From Paenibacillus sp. VTT E-133291 (lineage in GTDB: Bacteria > Bacillota > Bacilli > Paenibacillales > Paenibacillaceae), in assembly GCF_002264395.1 (NCBI RefSeq), contig NZ_NFVA01000001.1, forward strand, positions 1 through 64,000: 64,000 nt of DNA, read 5' to 3'. Shown one piece after another: positions 43,686-52,537 of the stretch (positions are counted from its first letter, which is position 1; every line of letters begins with the position of its first letter). Below the pieces are notes generated by a model, which saw only the letters and a program-made list of their open reading frames with translations, did no database searches and was not told the DNA's origin. The position numbers and the translations under genes were made by a program.

Positions 43686-43706
43686 AAATTAACAGAGGTG
43701 ATCAAC

Positions 43707-44240
43707 GTGAACAGTAAATCTAAACGTAAAACTATTTTAATCGCTGCATCCACGATTGTGAAAAATAACGGAGTGGAGAAGCTTACGCTTGAAGCTGTGG
43801 CTAAAGAAGCTGGAGTCAGTAAAGGCGGATTACTGCACCATTTTCCCAATAAAGAAGCTTTGATAACAGGGATGGTGGAAGAGTTAACGAATGATTTTTT
43901 TACCACTCTGCAAGATAGGGCTATGAATGCAACGGTTGAAAAAGGGAAGTGGAGCCGAGCATTTACGGAGGTAATGAGTGAAGATAGTATGGAAGGCGGA
44001 GAGATAAGCACAGCGCTTACAGCTGCTCTTTTTACAAATCCGGATATCCTTCAGAAATTTCAAAATCAATATGCCAAATGGCAACAAAACATAGAGAACG
44101 ACGGCATTGATCCTGTAGTTTCTACTATTGTTAGGTTGGCAGCAGATGGCTTATGGTATTCTGAAATGTTCGGATTAGGGGCGTTGGATGATGAATTACG
44201 CGAGAAAGTCATTCGAAAATTAATAAATATGACAGAGTAA
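43707..44240 (+). CDS. TetR/AcrR-family repressor
   Basis: About 177 residues. The N-terminal HTH 'KLTLEAVAKEAGVSKGGLLHHFPNKEALI' (about 25-55) is typical, and a TetR_C-type ligand domain follows. GTG 43707, six bases after AGAGGTG, fits better than GTG 43698. It is followed by two SMR efflux genes and preceded by a promoter with a perfect operator dyad. It likely senses a cationic drug or biocide exported by the SMR pair. Confidence 0.85.
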   Translation: MNSKSKRKTILIAASTIVKNNGVEKLTLEAVAKEAGVSKGGLLHHFPNKEALITGMVEELTNDFFTTLQDRAMNATVEKGKWSRAFTEVMSEDSMEGGEISTALTAALFTNPDILQKFQNQYAKWQQNIENDGIDPVVSTIVRLAADGLWYSEMFGLGALDDELREKVIRKLINMTE

Positions 44241-44253
44241 GGAGAGGTTATCT

Positions 44254-44580
44254 TTGAATTCATATGTATTGCTTGCAGCAGCGATCATCTTTGAGGTATT
44301 TGGTAGCTCCATGCTAAAAGTATCTAACGGATTTAAAAAGGTACTTCCTTCCATTGGAGTCATCCTTGGAATGGGTTTCGCTTTTTATAGTCTTTCTTTA
44401 GCGCTTAAAACCATTCCATTAGGGACAGCTTATGCGATTTGGTCAGGGGTAGGTACAGCTTTGACAGCCTTAATTGGCGTACTCATTTATAAAGAGAGCT
44501 TTAACCGTAAGAAATTATTAGGTTTACTACTCATCATTGGTGGCGTAATTGTTATGAAGCTCTCTGGTGGGGCTCATTAG
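44254..44580 (+). CDS. SMR-family multidrug efflux subunit 1
   Basis: A 108-residue four-helix transporter of the small multidrug resistance family. The essential membrane Glu is in 'AAIIFEVFGSSMLK' and the helix 3 signature is 'AYAIWSGVGTALTALIG'. It starts at TTG with AAGGAGAGG 6 bases upstream. Paired genes of this kind (YkkCD, EbrAB, YvdRS style) form antiparallel heterodimers that swap protons for cationic compounds. Confidence 0.88.
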   Translation: MNSYVLLAAAIIFEVFGSSMLKVSNGFKKVLPSIGVILGMGFAFYSLSLALKTIPLGTAYAIWSGVGTALTALIGVLIYKESFNRKKLLGLLLIIGGVIVMKLSGGAH

Positions 44581-44597
44581 AATTTGGAGGGTGCAGC

Positions 44598-44942
44598 ATG
44601 AAAAAAAATGTAGGATATATAGCTCTAAGTATAGCAATTGCTAGCGAAGTCGTAGGGACAACTATGTTGAAACTGTCTGAAGGCTTCACGCAATTACTGC
44701 CTTCTATCGGGGTTATTATTGGCTTTGTCATAGCTTTTTATAGTTTATCCATAAGTCTTAGAGAATTACCGTTAAGCTTAGCTTATGCGATTTGGTCGGG
44801 TGTAGGTACTGTTCTAACTGCGATTGTGGGTATTGTCGTGTGGGGAGATCCATTTGGTATTCTTATGTTTGTTGGAATCGTTTTAATCGTAGGAGGGGTA
44901 GTTTTATTAAATGCACCTTCTGCAAAAAAAGAAGTAGCCTGA
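44598..44942 (+). CDS. SMR-family multidrug efflux subunit 2
   Basis: A 114-residue partner of the preceding SMR protein with the same landmarks ('AIASEVVGTTMLKLSEG' holding the essential Glu, and 'AYAIWSGVGTVLTAIVG'). TTGGAGGGTG precedes the ATG. Co-transcribed with tetR and the first SMR gene. Confidence 0.88.
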   Translation: MKKNVGYIALSIAIASEVVGTTMLKLSEGFTQLLPSIGVIIGFVIAFYSLSISLRELPLSLAYAIWSGVGTVLTAIVGIVVWGDPFGILMFVGIVLIVGGVVLLNAPSAKKEVA

Positions 44943-44957
44943 TAAAATAGGCTCAGG

Positions 44958-44989
44958 CTGTCGACATTCTACTTGTCGATAGTCTTTTT
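44958..44989 (+). terminator. Terminator of the tetR-SMR operon
   Basis: CTGTCGACA at 44958-44966 pairs with TGTCGATAG at 44974-44982, then T5. Confidence 0.75.
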
Positions 44990-45089
44990 ATTTAGTTTAA
45001 TTTTTGTTTTAAGTATGATTTAACTTGCATTAATCGGATGTTCATGATGAAAATTTATATACAGAATAATGATGAATAAAGGTGATGAA

Positions 45090-45752
45090 ATGTACATTGA
45101 AACCAAAAGGCTGATTCTCCGCGACCTTATAGAACAAGATACAGAGGCGCTATTTGAAATGAAAAACGACGAGCAGGTCATGAAACACCCATTTTTTCAA
45201 GGTGACGTATCGATTGATTTTATTAAAATAATGTTAGCATTCTTTCAAAGTGTGAAAGACAAAGGCCTTATTATCGATGATCAACATCCTGAACGTGGCA
45301 ATTTATTTGCTATATGCTTAAAATATTCTGGCGACGTAATCGGTGTCATCTCAGTTCACCCATCAAAGATCTCCTATGAAGTGCATATGGGGTGGTATAT
45401 GAAAAGTCTATACACCAAAATGGGATATGCATCGGAAGCGGGCGCGGCAGCGTCAGATTATTTACTTGAAGCATTATCACTGGAATACATTACCGCAAGT
45501 GTAGCGCTTGATAATCCAGCTTCATTCAGAACCGCTCAAAAAAGCGGGTTCAGACTTTTTGAAAAAGGGGCAGGCGATTACTATCATGACAACGTCTGTA
45601 ATGTTGAGGATTTTAATGTAGTTGGCGAATCTTTCACGAAAAAACAAAATGAAATCGGCTCATATGGTTATCATTTCCGAAAGTTTAAAAAGAATAGTAA
45701 AACAAAGAGCCAATTCTATGACGATACGGTAGACGAAGGCAGATTTTCGTAG
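45090..45752 (+). CDS. GNAT-family acetyltransferase (RimJ/RimL-like)
   Basis: About 220 residues. The N-terminal 'MYIETKRLILRDLIEQDTEALFEM' and the central 'YTKMGYASEAGAAASDYLLEAL' with 'NPASFRTAQKSGFRLFEKG' are diagnostic of the RimJ/RimL-type branch. A C-terminal extension of about 50 residues rich in Lys and Ser has no counterpart that I recognise. The ATG at 45090 after AAAGGTGA is preferred to 45069. Confidence 0.75.
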   Translation: MYIETKRLILRDLIEQDTEALFEMKNDEQVMKHPFFQGDVSIDFIKIMLAFFQSVKDKGLIIDDQHPERGNLFAICLKYSGDVIGVISVHPSKISYEVHMGWYMKSLYTKMGYASEAGAAASDYLLEALSLEYITASVALDNPASFRTAQKSGFRLFEKGAGDYYHDNVCNVEDFNVVGESFTKKQNEIGSYGYHFRKFKKNSKTKSQFYDDTVDEGRFS

Positions 45753-45777
45753 CCCTAAGTATAAGTATTTTTTACAT

Positions 45778-45820
45778 ATCGCATTCTTGATTTTGAGTGA
45801 ATCAAGAAACCAATTGCGAT
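45778..45820. other. Nested hairpin in the region before the glucanase gene
   Basis: Outer arms ATCGCA (45778-45783) and TGCGAT (45815-45820) enclose inner arms TTCTTGATT (45784-45792) and AATCAAGAA (45800-45808). No T run follows, so it is not a classic terminator. It may end transcription weakly or act as a binding site. Confidence 0.4.
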
Positions 45821-45849
45821 GTCATAGATTCCGTAAATCGCATAGTTTT

Positions 45850-45865
45850 GTGATAATGGTATCAC
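45850..45865. promoter_or_regulatory. Perfect GTGATA-ATGG-TATCAC dyad
   Basis: Six-base arms separated by four bases, about 115 bases upstream of the cre site of the glucanase gene. Operator-like; the regulator is unknown. Confidence 0.45.
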
Positions 45866-45981
45866 TTACCTTTTCCGTAGAATTACATCTTATAGCTGTA
45901 GGCTCACTTCTCTATAATGAAAGTGTCTGAAAGCGAAGGGAGGGTGTGGTTCTGTTTAATGTGCTCTGAGATGACTTTATT

Positions 45982-45995
45982 TGTAAACGCTATCA
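45982..45995 (+). promoter_or_regulatory. Perfect cre site for CcpA
   Basis: TGTAAACGCTATCA fits every fixed position of the cre consensus TGWNANCGNTNWCA. It lies 67 bases before the ATG of the secreted glucanase, where bound CcpA would repress in the presence of preferred sugars. Confidence 0.8.
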
Positions 45996-46062
45996 TTCGG
46001 GCACTCTGATAGGTTCGTGTATTACTGAGAATCTAACATATTTGAGGAGGATTAACATTAAA

Positions 46063-49000
46063 ATGCGTAACAAGTATGTTGTATGGTCCCTAGTAGTATC
46101 CATGCTGATTTCAAGTATATTCTTGGCTGCGGGTCCGTTTAATTTTGTTTCTGCCTCCGGAGGACCAAACCTGGCACTCGGCAAAAATGTAACAGCGAGC
46201 GGTCAATCTCAAACGTATAGTCCTGATAATGTTAAAGACAGTAATCAAAGCACGTATTGGGAAAGTACAAATAATGCATTTCCGCAATGGATTCAGGTCG
46301 ATTTAGGGACAAATACGAATATTGATCAAATCGTTCTTAAGCTCCCTGCGGGTTGGGAGACACGGACGCAAACACTGGCCGTTCAAGGTAGCACCAACGG
46401 TTCAACGTTTACTAACATTGTAGGGTCTGCGAGTTATGAATTTAACCCCTCAGTGGCAGGTAACAGTGTTACAATCGACTTTGCCTCAACCAGTACGCGT
46501 TACGTTCGTCTAAATGTAACGAACAACACCGTCTGGCCGGCAGCGCAGCTGTCCGAATTCGAGATTTACGGCACTAGTGGTCCTACTCCAACTCCAACGC
46601 CTTCCGGCACTTATGAAGCTGAATCTGCTTCACTATCTGGAGGAGCTAAAGTGAACACAGATCATGCCGGTTACTCCGGTACGGGCTTCGTGGATGGATA
46701 TTTGACACAAGGTGCAACAACGACATTCACGGTTAACGTGCCAGCAGCAGGTAGTCGTGAGGTGACATTGAAATACGCTAATGCAAGTGGCAGTGCAAAG
46801 ACAATCAGCATTTATGTCAATGGTACCAAAACTAGTCAGACCTCCCTATCTAACCTGGCAAATTGGGATTCATGGAGCACTAAAGTGGAAGTTCTTAATC
46901 TGAATGCGGGTAACAACACCATCGCATATAAATATGATGCTGGTGATTCTGGTAACGTTAATCTTGACCAAATCACAGTAGCGTCGACGACAACAACACC
47001 TCCTGCAACACCTCCTCCGACACCGACAGCCACACCAACACCGTCGGCAACACCAACGCCAACACCAACGCCAACACCAACGCCAACACCAACGCCTACA
47101 GTCACACCAACAGCAACGCCGACACCAACACCGGCGGTCACACCAACACCTGCTCCTGGGAGTAATATTGCTGTCGGCAAGACGATTAACGCTTCTTCCA
47201 GTACACAAACGTTCGTAGCAACAAATGCGAATGATAACGACACAAGTACGTACTGGGAAGGTGGCAGCAATCCAAGCTCGCTTACGCTCGACTTAGGCGC
47301 GAACCACAACATTACGTCAATCGTATTGAAGCTGAATCCATCTTCTGCATGGAGCACTCGCACGCAAACGATTCAAGTACTCGGTCACAATCAAGACACG
47401 ACTACCTTCGGTAATTTGGTATCGGCTCAATCGTATACATTTAATCCAGCTTCAGGCAATACAGTAACTATACCGGTTACGGCAACGGTTAAACGTCTGC
47501 AGTTGAATATTACTTCGAACTCTGGCGCTCCAGCGGGGCAAATTGCGGAGTTTCAAGTATTCGGATCACCTGGGGCAAATCCTGATCTAATGATAACGGG
47601 AATGTCTTGGTCACCTGCATCTCCGGTCGAGACAAGTGCAATTACTTTAAATGCAGTGGTTAAGAATAATGGAAATGCTAGCTCCGGAGCAACAACTGTA
47701 AATTTCTACTTAAACAATGAGCTAGTCGGTTCTGCTCCAGTAGGTTTACTAGCTGCAGGCGCTTCGACAACAGCCTCAATGACATTAAATGCTGGAGCCA
47801 AAGCCGCAGCGACCTATGCTCTGAGCGCTAAAGTAGATGAGAGCAATTTGATTTTCGAGCAGAACGAAGGGAATAACAGCTATTCGAATCCCACATCGCT
47901 TGTTATCGCACCAGTATCCAGCTCTGACTTAGTGGGTGTAGTTTCATGGACCCCAAGTAATCCAGTTGCTAATAGTACAGTAGCTTTTAATGTAAATCTT
48001 AAGAATCAAGGGACCATTGCATCTGCAAGCGGTGCTCATGGTATTACAGTAGCCCTTAAGAACTCAGCAGGCTCCACGATCCAAACCTTTAATGGATCTT
48101 ATACCGGGACCCTAGCTTCAGGTGCTTCCATTAACGTCACGATTCCAGGGACATGGACAGCTGTCAACGGCAATTACACTGTAACCACTACCTTGGAAGT
48201 GGATGCGAATGAAGTAACAGCTAAGCAAGCAAACAATGTAAGCACGACTAATCTGGTTGTGTATGCTTTACGTGGTGCAAGCATGCCTTATAGTCGGTAT
48301 GATACTGAAGATGCTACTCTCGGCGGGGGGGCTATACTAAAAACTGCACCTACGTTTGATCAAGCCCTAACTGCTTCAGAAGCGTCTGGTCAGCGTTATG
48401 TAGCCCTTCCTTCGAATGGATCGAACATAGGATGGACGGTCAGACAGGGGCAAGGCGGCGCGGGTGTGACTATGAGATTTACGATGCCTGACTCATCGGA
48501 TGGTATGGGATTGAATGGTTCACTTGACGTATATGTTAATGGAGTAAAAGTCAAAACGGTATCGTTAACATCCTATTACAGCTGGCAGTATTTCTCAGGC
48601 GATATGCCTGGTGATGCTCCTAGTGCTGGGCGTCCACTCTTCCGATTTGATGAAGTACACTGGAAATTAGATACCCCTCTGCAACCTGGAGATAACATAC
48701 GGATACAGAAGAACAATGGTGATAGCCTGGAATATGGTGTTGATTTCCTCGAAATCGAACCCGTTCCTACGGCAGTCGCTCGTCCGGCTAACTCCGTGTC
48801 GGTGACAGATTATGGTGCAGTACCTAATGATGGTCAAGACGATCTTGCAGCCTTTAAAGCAACGGTGAATGCAGCAGTTGCTAGCGGGAAGAGCATGTAT
48901 ATTCCTGCCGGAACATTCAATCTTAGCAGCATGTGGGAAATCGGTTCTGCCAGCAATATGATCAACAACTTTACGGTTACGGGTGCTGGTATCTGGCATA

Positions 49001-49974
49001 CGAACATCCAGTTTACCAACCCTAATGCGGCAGGTGGCGGTATTTCACTCCGTATTAGCGGCAAGCTAGATTTTAGTAATGTGTATATGAATTCGAATTT
49101 GCGATCCCGGTATGGGCAAAATGCGATTTACAAAGGATTTATGGATAACTTCGGAACCAATTCAATCATCCATGATGTCTGGGTAGAACACTTTGAATGT
49201 GGTATGTGGGTAGGCGACTATGCACATACACCTGCTATCTATGCCAGTGGGCTTGTGGTTGAAAACAGCCGGATTCGGAACAATCTAGCCGATGGCATCA
49301 ACTACTCCCAAGGCACTAGCAATTCCATTGTTCGAAACACCAATGTACGTAATAATGGTGACGATGGTCTTGCAGTATGGACCAGTAATACGAATGGTGC
49401 TCCGGCAGGTGTGAATAATACGTTCTCGTATAACACCATTGAGAATAACTGGCGTGCAGCAGCTATAGCATTCTTTGGAGGCGGTGGTCATAAGGCTGAT
49501 CACAACTACATCATTGACACTGTAGGTGGTTCTGGTATACGGATGAACACCGTGTTCCCTGGCTACCATTTCCAGAATAATGCGGGCATTGTTTTCTCCG
49601 ATACTACGATTATTACAAGTGGTACAAGTAAAGATCTGTATGGTGGAGAGCGTGGAGCTATTGATTTGGAAGCTTCAAATGATGCCATCAAGAACGTGAC
49701 CTTCACCAACATCGATATCATCAATACACAACGCGATGCGATCCAGTTCGGTTATGGTGGTGGATTTGAGAATATCGTATTCAACAACATCAATATTAAT
49801 GGTACCGGCTTGGATGGAATTACCACTTCACGTTTTTCCGGGCCACATCAGGGTTCGGCCATCTACACCTACACAGGGAATGGTTCAGCAACGTTTAACA
49901 ACCTAACAACAACGAATATTGCTAACCCGAACCTGAATTATATTCAGAGTGGTTTTAATCTAACGATCCATTAA
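46063..49974 (+). CDS. Secreted alpha-1,3-glucanase (mutanase), GH87 family, multimodular
   Basis: A 1303-residue exported enzyme that should hydrolyse alpha-1,3-glucan of fungal walls or dental mutan. Signal peptide about 1-33; discoidin/CBM32-type domain about 35-170; CBM6/35-type domain about 180-305; Thr-Pro linker about 308-365; second discoidin domain about 368-500; two CARDB-like segments about 505-735; a conserved spacer domain; then a right-handed beta-helix catalytic domain from about 905 with 'VTDYGAVPNDGQDDLAAF', 'NLADGINYSQG' and 'NNGDDGLAVW' supplying the acidic residues. This order matches the known Bacillus circulans Agl-KA enzyme. The ATG at 46063 follows GAGGAGG. Controlled by a cre site. 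Confidence 0.85.
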   Translation: MRNKYVVWSLVVSMLISSIFLAAGPFNFVSASGGPNLALGKNVTASGQSQTYSPDNVKDSNQSTYWESTNNAFPQWIQVDLGTNTNIDQIVLKLPAGWETRTQTLAVQGSTNGSTFTNIVGSASYEFNPSVAGNSVTIDFASTSTRYVRLNVTNNTVWPAAQLSEFEIYGTSGPTPTPTPSGTYEAESASLSGGAKVNTDHAGYSGTGFVDGYLTQGATTTFTVNVPAAGSREVTLKYANASGSAKTISIYVNGTKTSQTSLSNLANWDSWSTKVEVLNLNAGNNTIAYKYDAGDSGNVNLDQITVASTTTTPPATPPPTPTATPTPSATPTPTPTPTPTPTPTPTVTPTATPTPTPAVTPTPAPGSNIAVGKTINASSSTQTFVATNANDNDTSTYWEGGSNPSSLTLDLGANHNITSIVLKLNPSSAWSTRTQTIQVLGHNQDTTTFGNLVSAQSYTFNPASGNTVTIPVTATVKRLQLNITSNSGAPAGQIAEFQVFGSPGANPDLMITGMSWSPASPVETSAITLNAVVKNNGNASSGATTVNFYLNNELVGSAPVGLLAAGASTTASMTLNAGAKAAATYALSAKVDESNLIFEQNEGNNSYSNPTSLVIAPVSSSDLVGVVSWTPSNPVANSTVAFNVNLKNQGTIASASGAHGITVALKNSAGSTIQTFNGSYTGTLASGASINVTIPGTWTAVNGNYTVTTTLEVDANEVTAKQANNVSTTNLVVYALRGASMPYSRYDTEDATLGGGAILKTAPTFDQALTASEASGQRYVALPSNGSNIGWTVRQGQGGAGVTMRFTMPDSSDGMGLNGSLDVYVNGVKVKTVSLTSYYSWQYFSGDMPGDAPSAGRPLFRFDEVHWKLDTPLQPGDNIRIQKNNGDSLEYGVDFLEIEPVPTAVARPANSVSVTDYGAVPNDGQDDLAAFKATVNAAVASGKSMYIPAGTFNLSSMWEIGSASNMINNFTVTGAGIWHTNIQFTNPNAAGGGISLRISGKLDFSNVYMNSNLRSRYGQNAIYKGFMDNFGTNSIIHDVWVEHFECGMWVGDYAHTPAIYASGLVVENSRIRNNLADGINYSQGTSNSIVRNTNVRNNGDDGLAVWTSNTNGAPAGVNNTFSYNTIENNWRAAAIAFFGGGGHKADHNYIIDTVGGSGIRMNTVFPGYHFQNNAGIVFSDTTIITSGTSKDLYGGERGAIDLEASNDAIKNVTFTNIDIINTQRDAIQFGYGGGFENIVFNNININGTGLDGITTSRFSGPHQGSAIYTYTGNGSATFNNLTTTNIANPNLNYIQSGFNLTIH
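46987..47155 (+). repeat. Thr-Pro codon repeat encoding the interdomain linker
   Basis: Repeated ACACCAACGCCA-type units encode a threonine-proline linker between carbohydrate-binding domains. It also creates long spurious open frames on the minus strand. Confidence 0.9.
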
Positions 49975-49985
49975 TGATAGCCTGA

Positions 49986-50018
49986 GGGAAGAGTTCTTCG
50001 GAACTTTTCCCTTTTTTT
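49986..50018 (+). terminator. Terminator after the glucanase gene
   Basis: GGGAA-GAGTTC, loop TTCG, GAACTTTTCCC, then T7. Confidence 0.85.
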
Positions 50019-50144
50019 CTTATTTTGTAGCTAGTGGAAATTAACAATCACGCAGAAGGGTTTTGACTTAATGAGCAAGAAATAAATAGTAGTAGAAAAC
50101 ATGCTGAAATTTTAACTGTTATGTACATAAAGGAGAGATGAATA

Positions 50145-50486
50145 ATGAATCAGGAAGTCATCGATTTTATTTAAGGGTTAAAAGAAGCATGGCAGGTGGA
50201 GTTATCCACTACTCTTCGTGAGGTGGTTCATCAAGCTATTCCGGATGTGCAGGAACGAATTCAGTATAAGAAGCCTCATTTTTTGAAAAATGGTAAATAC
50301 GCAGCAGCGATCTCAACTTCGAAAGATGCGGTAAGCTTTGTTATTTTTAATACGAATGAGCTCGTGTTTCCAGAAGGGATATTTGAAGGCCCCCCGGAGA
50401 GAAAAACACTGAAACTGCGTAAAGGGGATACCGTGGACATGGCTCAATTAGTGAATTGGGTCGGCCAAGCCTCAGTTTCTCTTTAA
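50145..50486 (+). pseudogene. DUF1801 protein interrupted by an in-frame stop
   Basis: ATG 50145 follows AAAGGAGAG and reads M-N-Q-E-V-I-D-F-I, then TAA at 50172-50174. The same frame continues without a break as a typical DUF1801 protein ('LREVVHQAIPDVQERIQYKKPHFLKNGKYAA') to 50486. A GAA glutamate codon is the expected residue there, so one G-to-T change explains the lesion. Intact length would be 113 residues. Function of the family unknown. Confidence 0.8.
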
Positions 50487-50507
50487 TGAATAGTTTCATG
50501 ATGTAGG

Positions 50508-50557
50508 ACGGTGTCTCAAAGTCAGTTGACTTCATGGGATATCGTCTTTTTTTGTGT
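50508..50557 (+). terminator. Terminator after the DUF1801 gene
   Basis: GACGGTGTCTC-type arm from about 50508 pairs with GGGATATCGTC (wobbles included), inner AGTCA/TGACT, then T7. Confidence 0.75.
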
Positions 50558-50638
50558 GGAATTTGCTCCATCCATACATAATCGTTGAATAAATTGTGAA
50601 AAATACATCAATAGCTAGCAAGGAAGGGAATGAAACCC

Positions 50639-51172
50639 ATGAAGAAATTAAAGCAAACTTGTTTGTTACTGCTTATGGCCTTTGCCCTTAGTGCATGCTC
50701 AAAACCAGTACCAGATAAATCTCAGCTTCCACCTCCAACTACTGCACCAAGTGGAGCTGAGAGCAGCTATAAGCTTGACTCATTAGCCACACTGATTGGA
50801 AAAGAAGATGCTGAAGTTGTCCAATTACTCGGCGAAGGAGCACCTAATAATGAAGGTACGAAGGCTACCCTTATATCACGGGAATATGATGAGAAGATTG
50901 TGAATCACGAGGCAACTCTTCAGGTCTCCTACGATGACTCTGGAAAAGTGATTGGAGAGACTATTCATTTTGAACAAGCTACCAGGGAAGAATTAACAGA
51001 AGAGATTACGCAACAGCTTGGAGAGCCTGCCACTAACAGTGAAGAGAACACCACAGATACGGAAAAAGATGGCGAAGATACAAACTTTCGTAAGGTATGG
51101 CAGACGGATAACGCCAAAATTTCTTTAGTTGAATCTAATGGGACGTTATCTATATCTATAGATACGAAGTAA
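50639..51172 (+). CDS. Lipoprotein of unknown function
   Basis: About 177 residues. The lipoprotein signal peptide ends in L-S-A-C near residue 20, followed by a Pro/Thr-rich linker and a compact domain ('LATLIGKEDAEVVQLLGEG...') with a strand-rich end. The 'GK.D..V..LLG' segment is reminiscent of SmpA/OmlA-like or DUF4309-type domains, but I cannot name the family. ATG 50639 is placed better for the AAGGAAGGG site than 50630. Confidence 0.6.
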   Translation: MKKLKQTCLLLLMAFALSACSKPVPDKSQLPPPTTAPSGAESSYKLDSLATLIGKEDAEVVQLLGEGAPNNEGTKATLISREYDEKIVNHEATLQVSYDDSGKVIGETIHFEQATREELTEEITQQLGEPATNSEENTTDTEKDGEDTNFRKVWQTDNAKISLVESNGTLSISIDTK

Positions 51173-51212
51173 TAACGTTATGTAACTTGATCAGAGCATA
51201 AGGTTTTCATTT

Positions 51213-51266
51213 AAAAGTTCCCACTCCGGTCGTTCATCTAAACGGATAGAGAGGGTACTTTTTTAT
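51213..51266 (+). terminator. Probable terminator after the lipoprotein gene
   Basis: AAAAGTTCCC at 51213-51222 pairs with GGGTACTTTT at 51253-51262 with one mismatch, then T. Confidence 0.55.
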
Positions 51267-51371
51267 TTTGCTCTCTGAAAAATAATGTTCATCTCAAGTG
51301 TTAAATAGCTGTAGTATCTATGGTTTATATCATATGCTTGTCAGTCAGCCATTGGACTAAAGTTTAGCAGC

Positions 51372-52457
51372 CTAGGCTTCTATAATATTGTAGCGTGAAT
51401 GCAAATACCAAATAAGTTCTCTACGGCTACTAACTCCTGACTTGTTGAAAATAGACTTTAAATGATCCTGAACGGTGTATGCGGAAATATGTAGAGCAGA
51501 AGCCAATTCTTTAGTGGATAATCCGCGAATTACACCGTGTAATAGCTGCTGCTCGCGTTCCGTCAAACGATATGCTTCAGAAATGATTGGAAGCATGTCA
51601 GCTGGACGTGCGGGTTCGAATGAAATAGCACACTGGAACTGACCGTCGGAAGCGTGAAGACGGCTTGCCCGAATGACTAAATACGGACCCTCATTCATAC
51701 GGATACATACCTTAGCAGGACCCGTTGATTCGGAGGGGCTGTTGAGCGCTTGCGTGCTAACCGCACGGATTGGCCGTGGCAGGATATGAGCATCGATCTT
51801 TTCCAATGATCGAAGTTTATCTAACCAGCGATCCGCTGTGGGATTGGAGGAGAGAAGAGCAAATTGATCAGATAGAACAGCAATGCCGGAACCATAATGA
51901 TTATCAAGCCAAGTCTCATCCCGCTCAGGAAGCTCAAGACTGAAAGCACGTATTCTGGTGGCAATGAGAGGGATGAGCGAGGCGATCCAATCATATTCTT
52001 CTGGTAAGAATTTTGATTGCTCCGCTTTCCTGTACAACGTCAAATAACCCCAACATGCGCCTCCAAGAATTAGCACTGCACGTAGTTCATCCCCCAAACC
52101 TGCTGGATTCAAAACCTTTCGATATCTAGCGCTTCGCTCGGGTTGCTGCTCGGTTGCTTCGTATAATGTAGCGACAAGAATTCTACTATGAACCAACTGC
52201 TCATAGCTGTTCACATCCTCCTCCCCATATTCATTCTGGAACAAGTAGGGATGAATGGACTCCACATGATCTTCCGTAACTGCACCCGTAGAAAGCAATG
52301 TCTGTGGATCAACATGAGTACAGCAAGCAGCATCAAAAGGAACAGCTTCACGTAAAAGAGACAGCAAGGAAGTACGGTAGTGATGTGATGAATCAGTAAC
52401 CATTCCTAGCTTAATGATTTGTTTCTTTATTTGACTGAAATGTTTATTAGTGTTCAT
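51372..52457 (-). CDS. LuxR-type HTH transcriptional regulator
   Basis: A 361-residue regulator. The N-terminal 280 residues look like a GAF-type sensory region without clear motifs. The C-terminal LuxR HTH 'LTEREQQLLHGVIRGLSTKELASALHISAYTVQDHLKSIFNKSGVSSRRELI' (about 292-345) is complete. It is divergent from the saccharopine-dehydrogenase-like gene. A perfect 14-bp palindrome in the gap is a candidate operator. Signal unknown. Confidence 0.85.
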   Translation of the reverse strand: MNTNKHFSQIKKQIIKLGMVTDSSHHYRTSLLSLLREAVPFDAACCTHVDPQTLLSTGAVTEDHVESIHPYLFQNEYGEEDVNSYEQLVHSRILVATLYEATEQQPERSARYRKVLNPAGLGDELRAVLILGGACWGYLTLYRKAEQSKFLPEEYDWIASLIPLIATRIRAFSLELPERDETWLDNHYGSGIAVLSDQFALLSSNPTADRWLDKLRSLEKIDAHILPRPIRAVSTQALNSPSESTGPAKVCIRMNEGPYLVIRASRLHASDGQFQCAISFEPARPADMLPIISEAYRLTEREQQLLHGVIRGLSTKELASALHISAYTVQDHLKSIFNKSGVSSRRELIWYLHSRYNIIEA

Positions 52458-52495
52458 TGGGTAGACCTCTAGTCATGAATGTAGTATAACGAACC

Positions 52496-52509
52496 CCCAC
52501 ATTTGTGGG
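52496..52509. promoter_or_regulatory. Perfect 14-bp palindrome between the luxR-type and dehydrogenase-like genes
   Basis: CCCACA-TT-TGTGGG, 39 bases upstream of the LuxR-type start and about 30 bases upstream of the -35 box of the divergent gene. Confidence 0.5.
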
Positions 52510-52537
52510 ATAGTGAACGGAAGCGAAATCCGTATAA

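Noticed and set aside
43621-43706. Possible guanidine (ykkC-type) riboswitch before the SMR genes
   Set aside because: The region is too short and is fully explained by a terminator, a consensus promoter and a TetR operator.
46987-47155. Tandem repeat that could suggest a CRISPR array or minisatellite
   Set aside because: The repeat units are 6-12 bases, lie in frame within a secreted protein and encode a Thr-Pro linker. No spacers.
46836-47363. Long minus-strand open frame rich in Val-Gly across the glucanase linker
   Set aside because: It is the reverse reading of the Thr-Pro codon repeat, without a ribosome site. A shadow of the real gene.
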